DNA of 6,313 nucleotides from Thermofilum sp. (lineage in GTDB: Archaea > Thermoproteota > Thermoprotei > Thermofilales > Thermofilaceae), in assembly GCA_020832965.1 (NCBI GenBank), contig JAJHRM010000153.1, positions 1 through 6,313 on the forward strand. The letters run 5' to 3'. Shown here one piece after another: positions 1 through 4,457 of this stretch. The notes under the pieces are model-generated. The model did not search any database. It was given only the letters and a program-made list of their open reading frames with translations, and was not told the DNA's origin. A program made the translations under genes and the position numbers. Each line of letters opens with the position of its first letter. Positions within the stretch are counted from its first letter, which is position 1.

Positions 1-2
1 CC

Positions 3-14
3 TAAATATAAATA
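3..14 (+). promoter_or_regulatory. TATA-box promoter of the 16S rRNA gene
   Basis: An AT-only stretch (taaatataaata) stands out at the left edge, just before sequence that becomes GC-rich. It resembles an archaeal TATA box and would place transcription start near 33-37, about 110 nt before the 16S 5' end. The window begins too close to judge the BRE. It is the only promoter-like element upstream of the rRNA gene. Confidence 0.65.
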
Positions 15-87
15 GCTCGTCGGTGTCGGATTTAGAGCGAGCTTTTGCTTGCAATGAAAAAATCTGTCCAGACGAGCGAAAATTTCT

Positions 88-108
88 CCTTGAGCGAAGA
101 GCTCAAGG
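88..108 (+). other. Local hairpin in the 16S leader
   Basis: Bases 88-95 (ccttgagc) pair perfectly with 101-108 (gctcaagg) around a GAAGA loop. Most of the 3' arm (102-108) is also the outermost part of the 16S processing stem, which pairs with 2136-2142 (ccttgag, a copy of 88-94). The local hairpin and the long-range stem are therefore mutually exclusive. The leader probably folds first into the hairpin and is displaced once the 3' flank is transcribed. Confidence 0.6.
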
Positions 109-145
109 TAAGGTTGATTGATGATACCTTAGAGGTGGGCCCGCC
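102..145 (+). other. 5' strand of the 16S processing stem with BHB motif
   Basis: This strand pairs with 2098-2142. Segments 102-119/2125-2142 give 18 bp (one G-U), 120-123/2118-2121 the 4-bp central helix, 127-139/2105-2117 13 perfect bp, and 141-145/2098-2102 a final 5 bp closing at the 16S 5' end. The 3-nt bulges are 124-126 (ata) and 2122-2124 (aaa) on opposite strands, a canonical BHB. Known archaeal practice is cleavage by the tRNA splicing endonuclease after the second bulge base, here after 125 and 2123, releasing a pre-16S that can circularise. Confidence 0.9.
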
Positions 146-773
146 AATTCTGGCTGATCCCGCCAGAGGCCACTGCTATCCGGGTCCGACTAAGCCATGC
201 GAGTCGTGAGGGGAAAGCCCTCGGCGACCTGCTCCGTAATACGCAGTCAACCTACCCTCGGGAGGGGGATAATCCCGGGAAACTGGGGCTAATACCCCAT
301 AGGGATAGGGTGCTGGAAGGCCCCTATCCCCAAAGGGCGTTCGTAGCCGCCCGAGGATGGGACTGCGGGGTATCAGGTTGTTGTCGGGGTAATGGCCCGA
401 CAAGCCGATAACGCCTACGGGCCATGAGAGTGGGAGCCCGGAGATGGGCTCTGAAACATGAGCCCAGGTCCTACGGGACGCAGCAGGCGCGAAACCTTCG
501 CAATGGGCTAACGCCCGACGAGGGGACCCGGAGTGCCCCAGCTCTGCTGGGGCTGTTGCCCTCTGAAAACGGGAGGGCGAGGAAGGGGTGGGCAAGACGG
601 GTGCCAGCCGCCGCGGTAATACCCGCACCCCAAGTGGTGGCCACGATTATTGGGCTTAAAGCGCCCGTAGCCGGCTTGGTGTGTCCCAGGTGAAATCCTG
701 CAGCAAACTGCAGGGCTTGCCTGGGATACTACCAGGCTCGGGACCGGGAGAGGGCAGCGGTACGCATGGGGTA

Positions 774-894
774 ATGGATAGTGTAGTGCGTACCTTTGAG
801 CTTTTATGCGATGAAATGATTTTTAGAATTAAGATTTAGCTCGTAGTCTAGAGTGTACTCTATTTTAGTGTTTAAACTGCACTATCCACCCTAA
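774..894 (+). other. 16S rRNA intron 1 (121 nt), in helix 23 near the 690 loop
   Basis: The insertion splits the conserved ggggta/ggggttaaatcc sequence, after about E. coli position 687 by my count. Its ends pair as 775-783/880-888 (9 bp). The central helix is 768-771/889-892 (three G-C plus one G-U), with bulges taa (772-774) and aag (893-895). Cutting after the second bulge base joins 773 to 895 and gives ggggtaggggttaaatcc, the archaeal consensus. No ORF or homing endonuclease fits inside. Bases 787-794 are antisense to upstream exon 759-766 (8 bp). Bases 828-842 can pair with downstream exon 896-912 (15 bp with two G-U and a 2-nt bulge). Confidence 0.9.
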
Positions 895-1008
895 GGGGTT
901 AAATCCGTTAATCCCATGCGGACCACCAGTGGCGAAGGCGGCTGCCTGGAACGGGTCCGACGGTGAGGGGCGAAAGCTAGGGGAGCAATCGGGATTAGAT
1001 ACCCCGGT

Positions 1009-1113
1009 ACATGAGTTAGGGTATCTTCCGATTCTAAAGATGAGGAGTATCTAATCCTCTGACATATGATTTGCTCCCCGTATGGCTGGGATTTTCTCTA
1101 ACTCATGCGGGAA
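1009..1113 (+). other. 16S rRNA intron 2 (105 nt), next to the 790 loop
   Basis: The insertion interrupts attagataccccggt/agtcc, after about E. coli position 801. Intron ends 1010-1019/1098-1107 form a perfect 10-bp stem. The central helix is 1003-1006/1108-1111 (cccg/cggg), with bulges gta (1007-1009) and aaa (1112-1114). BHB cuts after 1008 and 1113 restore ccccggtagtcc exactly. The outer helix is short (2 bp), so the motif is slightly relaxed. The intron holds a box C/D-like element whose flanks are antisense to exon 992-1002 (11 bp) and 980-988 (9 bp). A further segment, 1019-1026, is complementary to exon 997-1004. No ORF is present. Confidence 0.94.
1037..1079 (+). ncRNA. Box C/D-like guide element inside 16S intron 2
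   Basis: The order is C-like box aagatga (1037-1043), a 15-nt spacer, D'-like box ctga (1059-1062), a 3-nt loop, and C'-like box atgat (1066-1070). Spacer bases 1047-1057 pair with 16S exon 992-1002, the ggattagatac of the 790 loop, through 11 Watson-Crick pairs. Bases 1071-1079 pair with exon 980-988 (ggggagcaa) through 9. By the fifth-nucleotide rule the D' guide would direct 2'-O-methylation of T995, equivalent to U788. Weaknesses: the C box has A for U at position 2, C' lacks its final GA, and the only candidate terminal D box is ctgg (1086-1089). The same layout and spacing recur in intron 6. Confidence 0.5.
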
Positions 1114-1224
1114 AGTCCTAGCCGTAAACGATGCCCGCTTGCTGTCGCACGCTCTTCGGGAGCGTGCGGTGGCGGAGCGTAAGTGTTAAGCGGGCCGCCT
1201 GGGGAGTACGCCCGCAAGGGTGAA

Positions 1225-1267
1225 TTAGGTGAGGCCAGAATTGGCAAGTGTGCCTCTCCTACACCAA
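1225..1267 (+). other. 16S rRNA intron 3 (43 nt) at position 908
   Basis: The insertion splits gggtgaa/acttaaggg between E. coli 908 and 909, an insertion site I recall from Aeropyrum and Thermoproteales 16S. The BHB is complete: outer helix 1216-1218/1269-1271, central helix 1219-1222/1262-1265 (ggtg/cacc), bulges aat (1223-1225) and aaa (1266-1268), and inner stem 1226-1235/1252-1261 with one T-T mismatch. Cutting after the second bulge bases gives gggtgaaacttaaggg, the consensus. The core folds as gcca/tggc (1234-1237/1242-1245). Bases 1248-1259 can pair with downstream exon 1284-1295 (10 Watson-Crick and 2 G-U pairs), and 1238-1245 repeats exon 1276-1283 (gaattggc). Confidence 0.95.
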
Positions 1268-1564
1268 ACTTAAGGGAATTGGCGGGGGGGCACACAAGGG
1301 GTGGGACGTGCGGTTCAATTGGACTCAACACCGAGAATCTTACCAGGGCTGACGGCAGGATGAAGGTCAGGCTGAAGACCTTACCAGACGAGCCGAGAGG
1401 TAGTGCATGGCCATCGTCAGCTCGTACCGTGAGGCGTGCCGTTAAGTCGGTTAACGAGCGAGACCCCCGCCCCATGTTGCCATCCCCTTCTCCGGAAGGG
1501 GGGCACTCATGGGGGACTGCCCGCGATAAGTGGGAGGAAGGAGGGGGCGACGGTAGGTCCGTAT

Positions 1565-1595
1565 ACGAGCTGAGCTCCTGGCTCTCTCGGCGAAA
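1565..1595 (+). other. 16S rRNA intron 4 (31 nt) near position 1205
   Basis: Expected consensus after ggtccgtat is gctccgaaag, but 31 extra bases intervene. Removing 1565-1595 restores it exactly. The inner stem is cgag/ctcg (1566-1569/1586-1589). The central helix is incomplete, with 1560-1562 pairing 1590-1592 (one G-U) and C1559 opposite A1593. The bulges are ata (1563-1565) and aag (1594-1596). It is a relaxed BHB, and among the shortest rRNA introns I can think of. Position 1205 is an rRNA intron site I recall from Thermoproteales. An expansion segment kept in the mature rRNA is possible but less likely, given the exact reconstruction. Confidence 0.75.
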
Positions 1596-1753
1596 GCTCC
1601 GAAAGCCCTGGGCCACACGCGCGTCACAATGCGCGCTACAATGGGATGCCACCCCGAAAGGGGGAGCAAATCCCCTAAAAGCGCGCCCAGTTCGGATCGA
1701 GGGCTGTAACTCGCCCTCGTGAAGCCGGAATCCCTAGTAGGCGAACGTCATCA

Positions 1754-1840
1754 TGGTGGTAAGATGAGAATGATTATCATGCACTACTCCAGATTAAAGG
1801 ATGAGGAAACAGAGCCAAAGATCATCTTACCATCATGAAC
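1754..1840 (+). other. 16S rRNA intron 5 (87 nt) in the helix 43 loop
   Basis: This has the cleanest BHB of the set: outer helix 1740-1747/1842-1849 (8 perfect bp, helix 43 itself), central helix 1748-1751/1835-1838 (tcat/atga), bulges cat (1752-1754) and aca (1839-1841), and inner stem 1755-1767/1822-1834 (13 bp, one G-U). Joining 1753 to 1841 restores the standard 7-base archaeal loop TCATCAA. The site maps near E. coli 1364. No ORF, and no exon antisense stretch longer than about 6 bases, was found. The alternative register, a continuous 17-bp helix, would mean a retained expansion, but the BHB register explains the loop exactly. Confidence 0.92.
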
Positions 1841-1972
1841 ACGTTCGCCGAATACGTCCCTGCCCCTTGCACACACCGCCCGTCAAGCCAACCGAGTGGA
1901 GCTCCCTCGAGGCCCCAAAAGGGTCGAGTGGGAGCTCCGCGAGGGGGGCTAAGTCGCCACAAGGTAGCCGTA

Positions 1973-2055
1973 AGGGTTGGTAAAGTAGATGACATAATGG
2001 CTTGACTCTGAAAAATGATGAGTAAGGAGGTGATTTAACTTTACCAACCCGGCAA
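1973..2055 (+). other. 16S rRNA intron 6 (83 nt) in helix 45, near the 3' end
   Basis: The insertion separates aaggtagccgta from ctggaaggtgcgg, after about E. coli A1513 and a few bases before the GGAA loop that carries the dimethyl-adenosines. The inner stem has up to 13 perfect bp (1974-1986/2038-2050). The central helix is 1967-1970/2050-2053 (gccg/cggc), the 5' bulge taa(g) and the 3' bulge aac (2054-2056). C2050 can be used by either helix, so the motif is slightly irregular. Joining 1972 to 2056 gives gccgtactggaaggtgcggc, a normal helix 45. The loop contains taaggaggtgat (2023-2034), a perfect antisense of the 16S tail, and a box C/D-like element. Confidence 0.88.
1986..2034 (+). ncRNA. 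Box C/D-like guide element inside 16S intron 6
   Basis: The order is C-like box tagatga (1986-1992), a 15-nt spacer, D'-like box ctga (2008-2011), a 3-nt loop and a perfect C' box atgatga (2015-2021), followed by a second antisense segment. Bases 1998-2006 (tggcttgac) pair with 16S 1882-1890 at the start of helix 44 (9 bp). Bases 2023-2034 pair with 2073-2084 at the anti-Shine-Dalgarno (12 bp). The fifth-nucleotide rule would make A1885 (A1408 equivalent) the D' target. No terminal D box follows the second guide; ttaa sits where one is expected. The archaeal tRNA-Trp intron, which carries a C/D guide for its own exons, is the closest precedent I know. Intron 2 shares the layout. Confidence 0.55.
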
Positions 2056-2072
2056 CTGGAAGGTGCGGCTGG

Positions 2073-2084
2073 ATCACCTCCTTA
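2073..2084 (+). other. 16S 3' tail with anti-Shine-Dalgarno, paired by intron 6
   Basis: The sequence atcacctcctta contains CCTCC and marks the 3' end of the 16S. It is the exact reverse complement of intron bases 2023-2034. The mature 3' end probably lies at 2082-2085. None of the protein genes in this window has a matching Shine-Dalgarno upstream, so the best complement to this tail is inside the intron of the same RNA. Confidence 0.85.
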
Positions 2085-2097
2085 GTTTTGTGTGCAA

Positions 2098-2142
2098 GGC
2101 GGCACCCACCTCTAAGGCATTAAAAATCAACCTTGCCTTGAG
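2098..2142 (+). other. 3' strand of the 16S processing stem with BHB motif
   Basis: This is the partner of 102-145. It carries the opposite 3-nt bulge (2122-2124, aaa), with a predicted endonuclease cut after 2123. After this strand the sequence turns AT-rich and no rRNA or tRNA follows. Confidence 0.9.
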
Positions 2143-2169
2143 AATGAAGCTACTTTATTTCTTCTAAAA

Positions 2170-2186
2170 TTTTTCACAACTTTTTT
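2170..2186 (+). terminator. Oligo-T terminator after the 16S transcript
   Basis: Two T runs (five at 2170-2174, six at 2181-2186) follow the end of the processing stem by about 30 nt. Archaeal RNA polymerase terminates on such T tracts without needing a hairpin. The next gene is on the other strand, which fits a stop here. Confidence 0.5.
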
Positions 2187-2232
2187 ACAAGAAATAGCGT
2201 TTAGCATAAAGTTAAAAAGAGTTAGAACTCAT

Positions 2233-2502
2233 CTATTTTTTCAAACTTTCAACAAGAATTGTTTTCCCGCATTTACTGCATTTAAACTTTGGTCTCTTGA
2301 ATTTTGTTGGGTCTGAAGCAAGTCTTTCTAATTCAATTTCTTTAATCTCATAAAAACCACAATAAGGACAAATGTATTCAACTTTAGCTTTTTGGCCTGG
2401 CAATTTCCCAATAACAACATTTTCTCTATTCGTAAAAAACTCAAAATCAGTAACCTTCAAACCTTGAGACAACCATTCTTTCAGTAACTTGCTATCCTTC
2501 AT
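2233..2502 (-). CDS. Small zinc-ribbon protein, unknown function
   Basis: This is an 89-residue protein with two CxxC pairs: CPYC at 45-48 and CSKC at 75-78, spaced as a treble-clef/zinc-ribbon fold. The basic residues around the second knuckle (KFKRPKFK) suggest RNA or DNA binding. The start chosen is the ATG at 2502, 29 nt after the L40e stop. An in-frame ATG at 2577 would add 25 Lys/Thr-rich residues and overlap the L40e gene by 46 nt. It is probably co-transcribed with L40e, which hints at a ribosome- or transcription-related role, but I do not recognise a named family. No Shine-Dalgarno is visible. Confidence 0.75.
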   Translation of the reverse strand: MKDSKLLKEWLSQGLKVTDFEFFTNRENVVIGKLPGQKAKVEYICPYCGFYEIKEIELERLASDPTKFKRPKFKCSKCGKTILVESLKK

Positions 2503-2531
2503 TGATTTTGTTTGATAACCAGTTTTAAAAA

Positions 2532-2705
2532 TTATGTCATTGGTCTTCTTTTTGGTCTTAGTGCTGTAGAACCGCAATACCTACACTTAACTTTTCCTGC
2601 TCTAACTTTAGCTGGATCTGCTCTCATTTTGTGCTTACAAACTCTACAAACAAATACTCTATCGAATAATCTTTTGATTGCTTCCGCTGCTATCTTCTTA
2701 ACCAT
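2532..2705 (-). CDS. rpl40e: Large-subunit ribosomal protein eL40 (L40e)
   Basis: I translated this 57-residue protein by hand. It reads MVKKIAAEAIKRLF then a four-cysteine zinc knuckle, C20 and C23 (CRVC) with C41 and C44 (CRYC), followed by the typical GS..LRPK tail. In the family this protein binds the 50S subunit near the GTPase-associated centre. Short length, the C-x2-C pairs and the Leu-Arg-Pro ending are family hallmarks. The longer inter-knuckle segment is, as far as I recall, seen in some archaeal lineages. The start is the only suitable ATG. It heads a minus-strand pair with the zinc-ribbon gene and is divergent from the HIT gene. Confidence 0.82.
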   Translation of the reverse strand: MVKKIAAEAIKRLFDRVFVCRVCKHKMRADPAKVRAGKVKCRYCGSTALRPKRRPMT

Positions 2706-2756
2706 GGCTTAAATTTTTTTCTCAAAACTTAAAAACTTAAAGTTAAACTTTAACAA
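2706..2756. promoter_or_regulatory. Divergent promoter between L40e and the HIT gene
   Basis: A 51-nt AT-rich spacer separates two divergent start codons. The TATA-like stretch acttaaaaacttaa (2727-2740) lies about 25 nt from both ATGs and could serve either strand. Both messages would then be leaderless or nearly so. No purine-rich ribosome site is present on either side. Confidence 0.55.
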
Positions 2757-3239
2757 ATGTATCTTAGCTATCTTTGGGCAGACAGAATGAAGTGGATAAA
2801 AAATTATAAGAAAAAGAGCAAAGGATGTGTTTTTTGTAGGATAGTTAACAAAAAAGAAAAAGCTCTTATTCTTAAAGAGGGAGATGTTTACGTGATTATG
2901 AATAAGTTCCCTTACAATACTGGCCATTTGCTAATCTTTCCAAAGAGACATGTAAAGGAAATAGAAAGCTTGAAGAAAGAAGAGCTAGAGAAACTTTTTA
3001 CAACGGTGCAAAAGGCTGTAAAAATGTTAAAAAAGGCTCTTCATCCAAAAGGATTTAACATAGGGATAAACATTGGTGAAGTTGCTAGCGCAAGCATTAA
3101 ACATTTTCATATTCACATTGTTCCTAGATTTGGAGCAGATGCAGGATTTATGGAAATTTTTGATTCAACAAAAGTTATGCCAGAGCCTATTGAGAGGACT
3201 TTCAAAAAGTTAAGAAAGTTTTCCTACCTTCTTGAATAG
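2757..3239 (+). CDS. HIT-family nucleotide hydrolase/transferase
   Basis: This 160-residue histidine-triad protein probably acts on dinucleoside polyphosphates or AMP-linked compounds in the cytosol. The N-terminal LWADRMKWI matches the WAPWRMKYI signature of the Ap4A-phosphorylase-like HIT branch. C24 and C27 (CVFC), with H65 and H116, form a likely zinc site. N50, GH at 56-57 and N101/N105 line the nucleotide pocket. The catalytic triad HFHIHIV is at 116-122, with H118 the expected nucleophile. Length is normal. The ATG at 2757 is preferred over Met11 because it keeps the N-terminal signature. Substrate is not predictable from sequence. The LSm gene follows 42 nt later with its own TATA box. 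Confidence 0.88.
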   Translation: MYLSYLWADRMKWIKNYKKKSKGCVFCRIVNKKEKALILKEGDVYVIMNKFPYNTGHLLIFPKRHVKEIESLKKEELEKLFTTVQKAVKMLKKALHPKGFNIGINIGEVASASIKHFHIHIVPRFGADAGFMEIFDSTKVMPEPIERTFKKLRKFSYLLE

Positions 3240-3250
3240 ACCTGTAAGCT

Positions 3251-3260
3251 TTTTAAATAC
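3251..3260 (+). promoter_or_regulatory. TATA box of the LSm gene
   Basis: ttttaaatac is centred about 27 nt upstream of the LSm ATG at 3282, the spacing expected for a leaderless archaeal transcript. It lies in the short gap after the HIT stop codon. Confidence 0.65.
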
Positions 3261-3281
3261 TTATAGGTTAAACAATAAACT

Positions 3282-3503
3282 ATGGCAGATAGACCCATAG
3301 ATGCCTTGGACAAAGCAAAAGGGAAGAGAGTTCTAGTAAAGTTAAAAAATGGAGAAGAAATTTCAGGAATTTTAAGGGCATTAGACCTGCATTTAAATCT
3401 ATGGCTTGACGATGCAGAAATAAAGAAAGATGGGGAGACACGAGTAAAGATGGGAACAATTTTAATAAGAGGAGACACAATAGTTTACGCTTCACCAGCA
3501 TAG
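3282..3503 (+). CDS. Archaeal Sm-like RNA-binding protein (LSm/SmAP)
   Basis: This is a 73-residue protein with the complete Sm fold. Sm1 spans about 16-47 with the RNA-contact triad D35-x-H37-x-N39. Sm2 spans about 58-72 with IRGDTI, so R63, G64 and D65 complete the uridine-binding pocket. The family forms heptameric rings that bind U-rich RNA. In many archaea this gene sits in an operon with ribosomal protein L37e; here no L37e follows. The C-terminus overlaps the convergent methyltransferase-like gene by 19 nt. Confidence 0.95.
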   Translation: MADRPIDALDKAKGKRVLVKLKNGEEISGILRALDLHLNLWLDDAEIKKDGETRVKMGTILIRGDTIVYASPA

Positions 3504-4342
3504 AGCAACTTCTCGCATAACTTTCCGAAAAATCTAATATCACACATAGAAGGACTAACTTCACTTAAGTATTTTAAGTACAGTATGAGTCCTTCTCTAC
3601 TTAAAGGCTTGTAGTTCTCTGTTTTCAAATAAATAACAACTCTTGTTTTGTTATCTTGCCAATGTCCCACTTCTTTAATTTTACCTTCACTTCTTATACT
3701 CCATGTTGGAGATTCCACATACAGAACTTCCATAGGAATTTTCTTTACTTTGCAATAAAGTCGAAGCTCCTCTATGAGATCCTTTACTCCTATTTCACTC
3801 TCCGGCACTATAATTATTCCTCTTCTTGCTATTCTAGCAGCCTCCTCTAGTACTAGCAATGAATAAGCCAAAATGGTAAGCTTTTTATAATCATCTTCAT
3901 CGAGTCCCAAAATTCCCAATTTCTTAAATCTTTCTATAATCGAGTTCTTCATTTTATCCCAATTTGCCATGGCACCATCTGTAAGCTTAGAAAGAGTCTT
4001 GAAAAGAAGAACATAACCAACGCTTTTTGTATTCAAAGGTAGATCATGTGCAAACGCACAAATTGTAATAAGATTGGGAGGCAAGTAATCAAAGAATATT
4101 CCTATTCTTTTTATATACTCTTCCAATCCTCCAATTTGGTAGAAATCATAAAAGGCGTCATCGGCAGTAATTGCGCCATCAACAGCAATGTATCGCGGTT
4201 TTATCTTAAGACGCGACTCTAGACTCTGAAGTATTGAAATAGTTGGTGGTATGTAGTTGCCTGGACCAATCTCTACTATTACGCTATCTTTCTCAAACAG
4301 TTTGCAGACAAGCTCTGTAAAATTTTTAAAAAACTTTTCCAT
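3485..4342 (-). CDS. Class I SAM-dependent methyltransferase-like protein
   Basis: This 285-residue protein has a Rossmann methyltransferase core. Motif I is VEIGPG at 23-28. The acidic residue after strand 2 is D55 in AVDGA. A motif IV-like segment ends in HDLPLN at 99-104. A later strand-5 region is EEAARIARRGIIIVPES at 166-182. The C-terminal third, about 190-285, is an additional domain I do not recognise. The substrate is unknown; the core does not resemble KsgA, fibrillarin or Trm5. It is single-gene, convergent with LSm, and shares an AT-rich upstream spacer with the divergent tRNA-Lys gene. Confidence 0.65.
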   Translation of the reverse strand: MEKFFKNFTELVCKLFEKDSVIVEIGPGNYIPPTISILQSLESRLKIKPRYIAVDGAITADDAFYDFYQIGGLEEYIKRIGIFFDYLPPNLITICAFAHDLPLNTKSVGYVLLFKTLSKLTDGAMANWDKMKNSIIERFKKLGILGLDEDDYKKLTILAYSLLVLEEAARIARRGIIIVPESEIGVKDLIEELRLYCKVKKIPMEVLYVESPTWSIRSEGKIKEVGHWQDNKTRVVIYLKTENYKPLSREGLILYLKYLSEVSPSMCDIRFFGKLCEKLLYAGEA

Positions 4343-4370
4343 ATGCTTTAAAAAAGCTAAAAAAATTAAG

Positions 4371-4380
4371 TTTTAATTTT
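4371..4380 (+). promoter_or_regulatory. Likely TATA box of the tRNA-Lys gene
   Basis: ttttaatttt lies about 30 nt before the first base of the tRNA, predicting a start near 4400. The spacer 4343-4404 is shared with the divergent methyltransferase-like gene, so its promoter probably also lies here. Confidence 0.5.
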
Positions 4381-4435
4381 TCACATTCTCAATTCTAAAA
4401 TTGGGGGCCTGTAGCTCAGCCTGGTAGAGCAGCGG

Positions 4436-4450
4436 AAGCTCGCTGCTGAG
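4436..4450 (+). other. tRNA-Lys intron 1 (15 nt), position 30/31
   Basis: The central helix pairs exon cagc (4430-4433) with intron gctg (4445-4448). The bulges are gga (4434-4436) and agg (4449-4451), and cutting after their second bases joins G30 to G31. The outer helix is gag/ctt with a G-U. There is no inner stem, only an 8-nt loop, so the BHB is relaxed. The position, inside the anticodon stem, is non-canonical. Confidence 0.85.
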
Positions 4451-4457
4451 GCTTTTA

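Larger units (their letters stand above)
146..2082 (+). rRNA. 16S ribosomal RNA, interrupted by six short introns
   Basis: The gene opens with an archaeal 5' end (aattctggctgatcccgc) and ends at ggatcacctcct. Landmarks in order are the 530 loop (gtgccagccgccgcggtaa, about 601), attagataccccggt (994-1008), the ggaattggcgggg region (about 1275), acacaccgcccgtc (1871-1884) and the aaggtagccgta of helix 45. Six insertions interrupt universally conserved sites: 774-894, 1009-1113, 1225-1267, 1565-1595, 1754-1840 and 1973-2055. Each is closed by a BHB or near-BHB, and its removal restores consensus. The spliced length is 1467 nt, normal for archaeal 16S. The exact 5' end is uncertain by 1-2 nt. The gene is not followed by tRNA-Ala or 23S. 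The high GC of the exons suggests thermophily. Confidence 0.98.

Noticed and set aside
118..124. C-box-like ttgatga in the 16S leader
   Set aside because: It is fully explained by the BHB of the processing stem, and no D box lies nearby.
1616..1645. Apparent insertion with repeated acaatg and gcgcg near helix 41
   Set aside because: Aligned from memory to other archaeal 16S, the segment has the normal length and the repeat is part of the native sequence.
1754..1840. Box C/D element in intron 5 (aagatga at 1761-1767 and atgat at 1770-1774)
   Set aside because: There is no CTGA box at the spacing seen in introns 2 and 6, no exon-antisense guide, and the C-like box lies inside the intron stem.
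176..1983. Several long open frames on both strands across the 16S region
   Set aside because: They lie inside conserved rRNA sequence and introns; GC-rich rRNA commonly leaves open frames. No protein family is recognisable.
2503..2577. Upstream ATG (2577) for the zinc-ribbon gene
   Set aside because: It would overlap L40e by 46 nt and add a low-complexity Lys/Thr stretch; the ATG at 2502 leaves a clean 29-nt gap.
2512..2712. 66-codon plus-strand ORF
   Set aside because: It is the shadow of the L40e gene on the opposite strand, where four zinc-binding cysteines are conserved.
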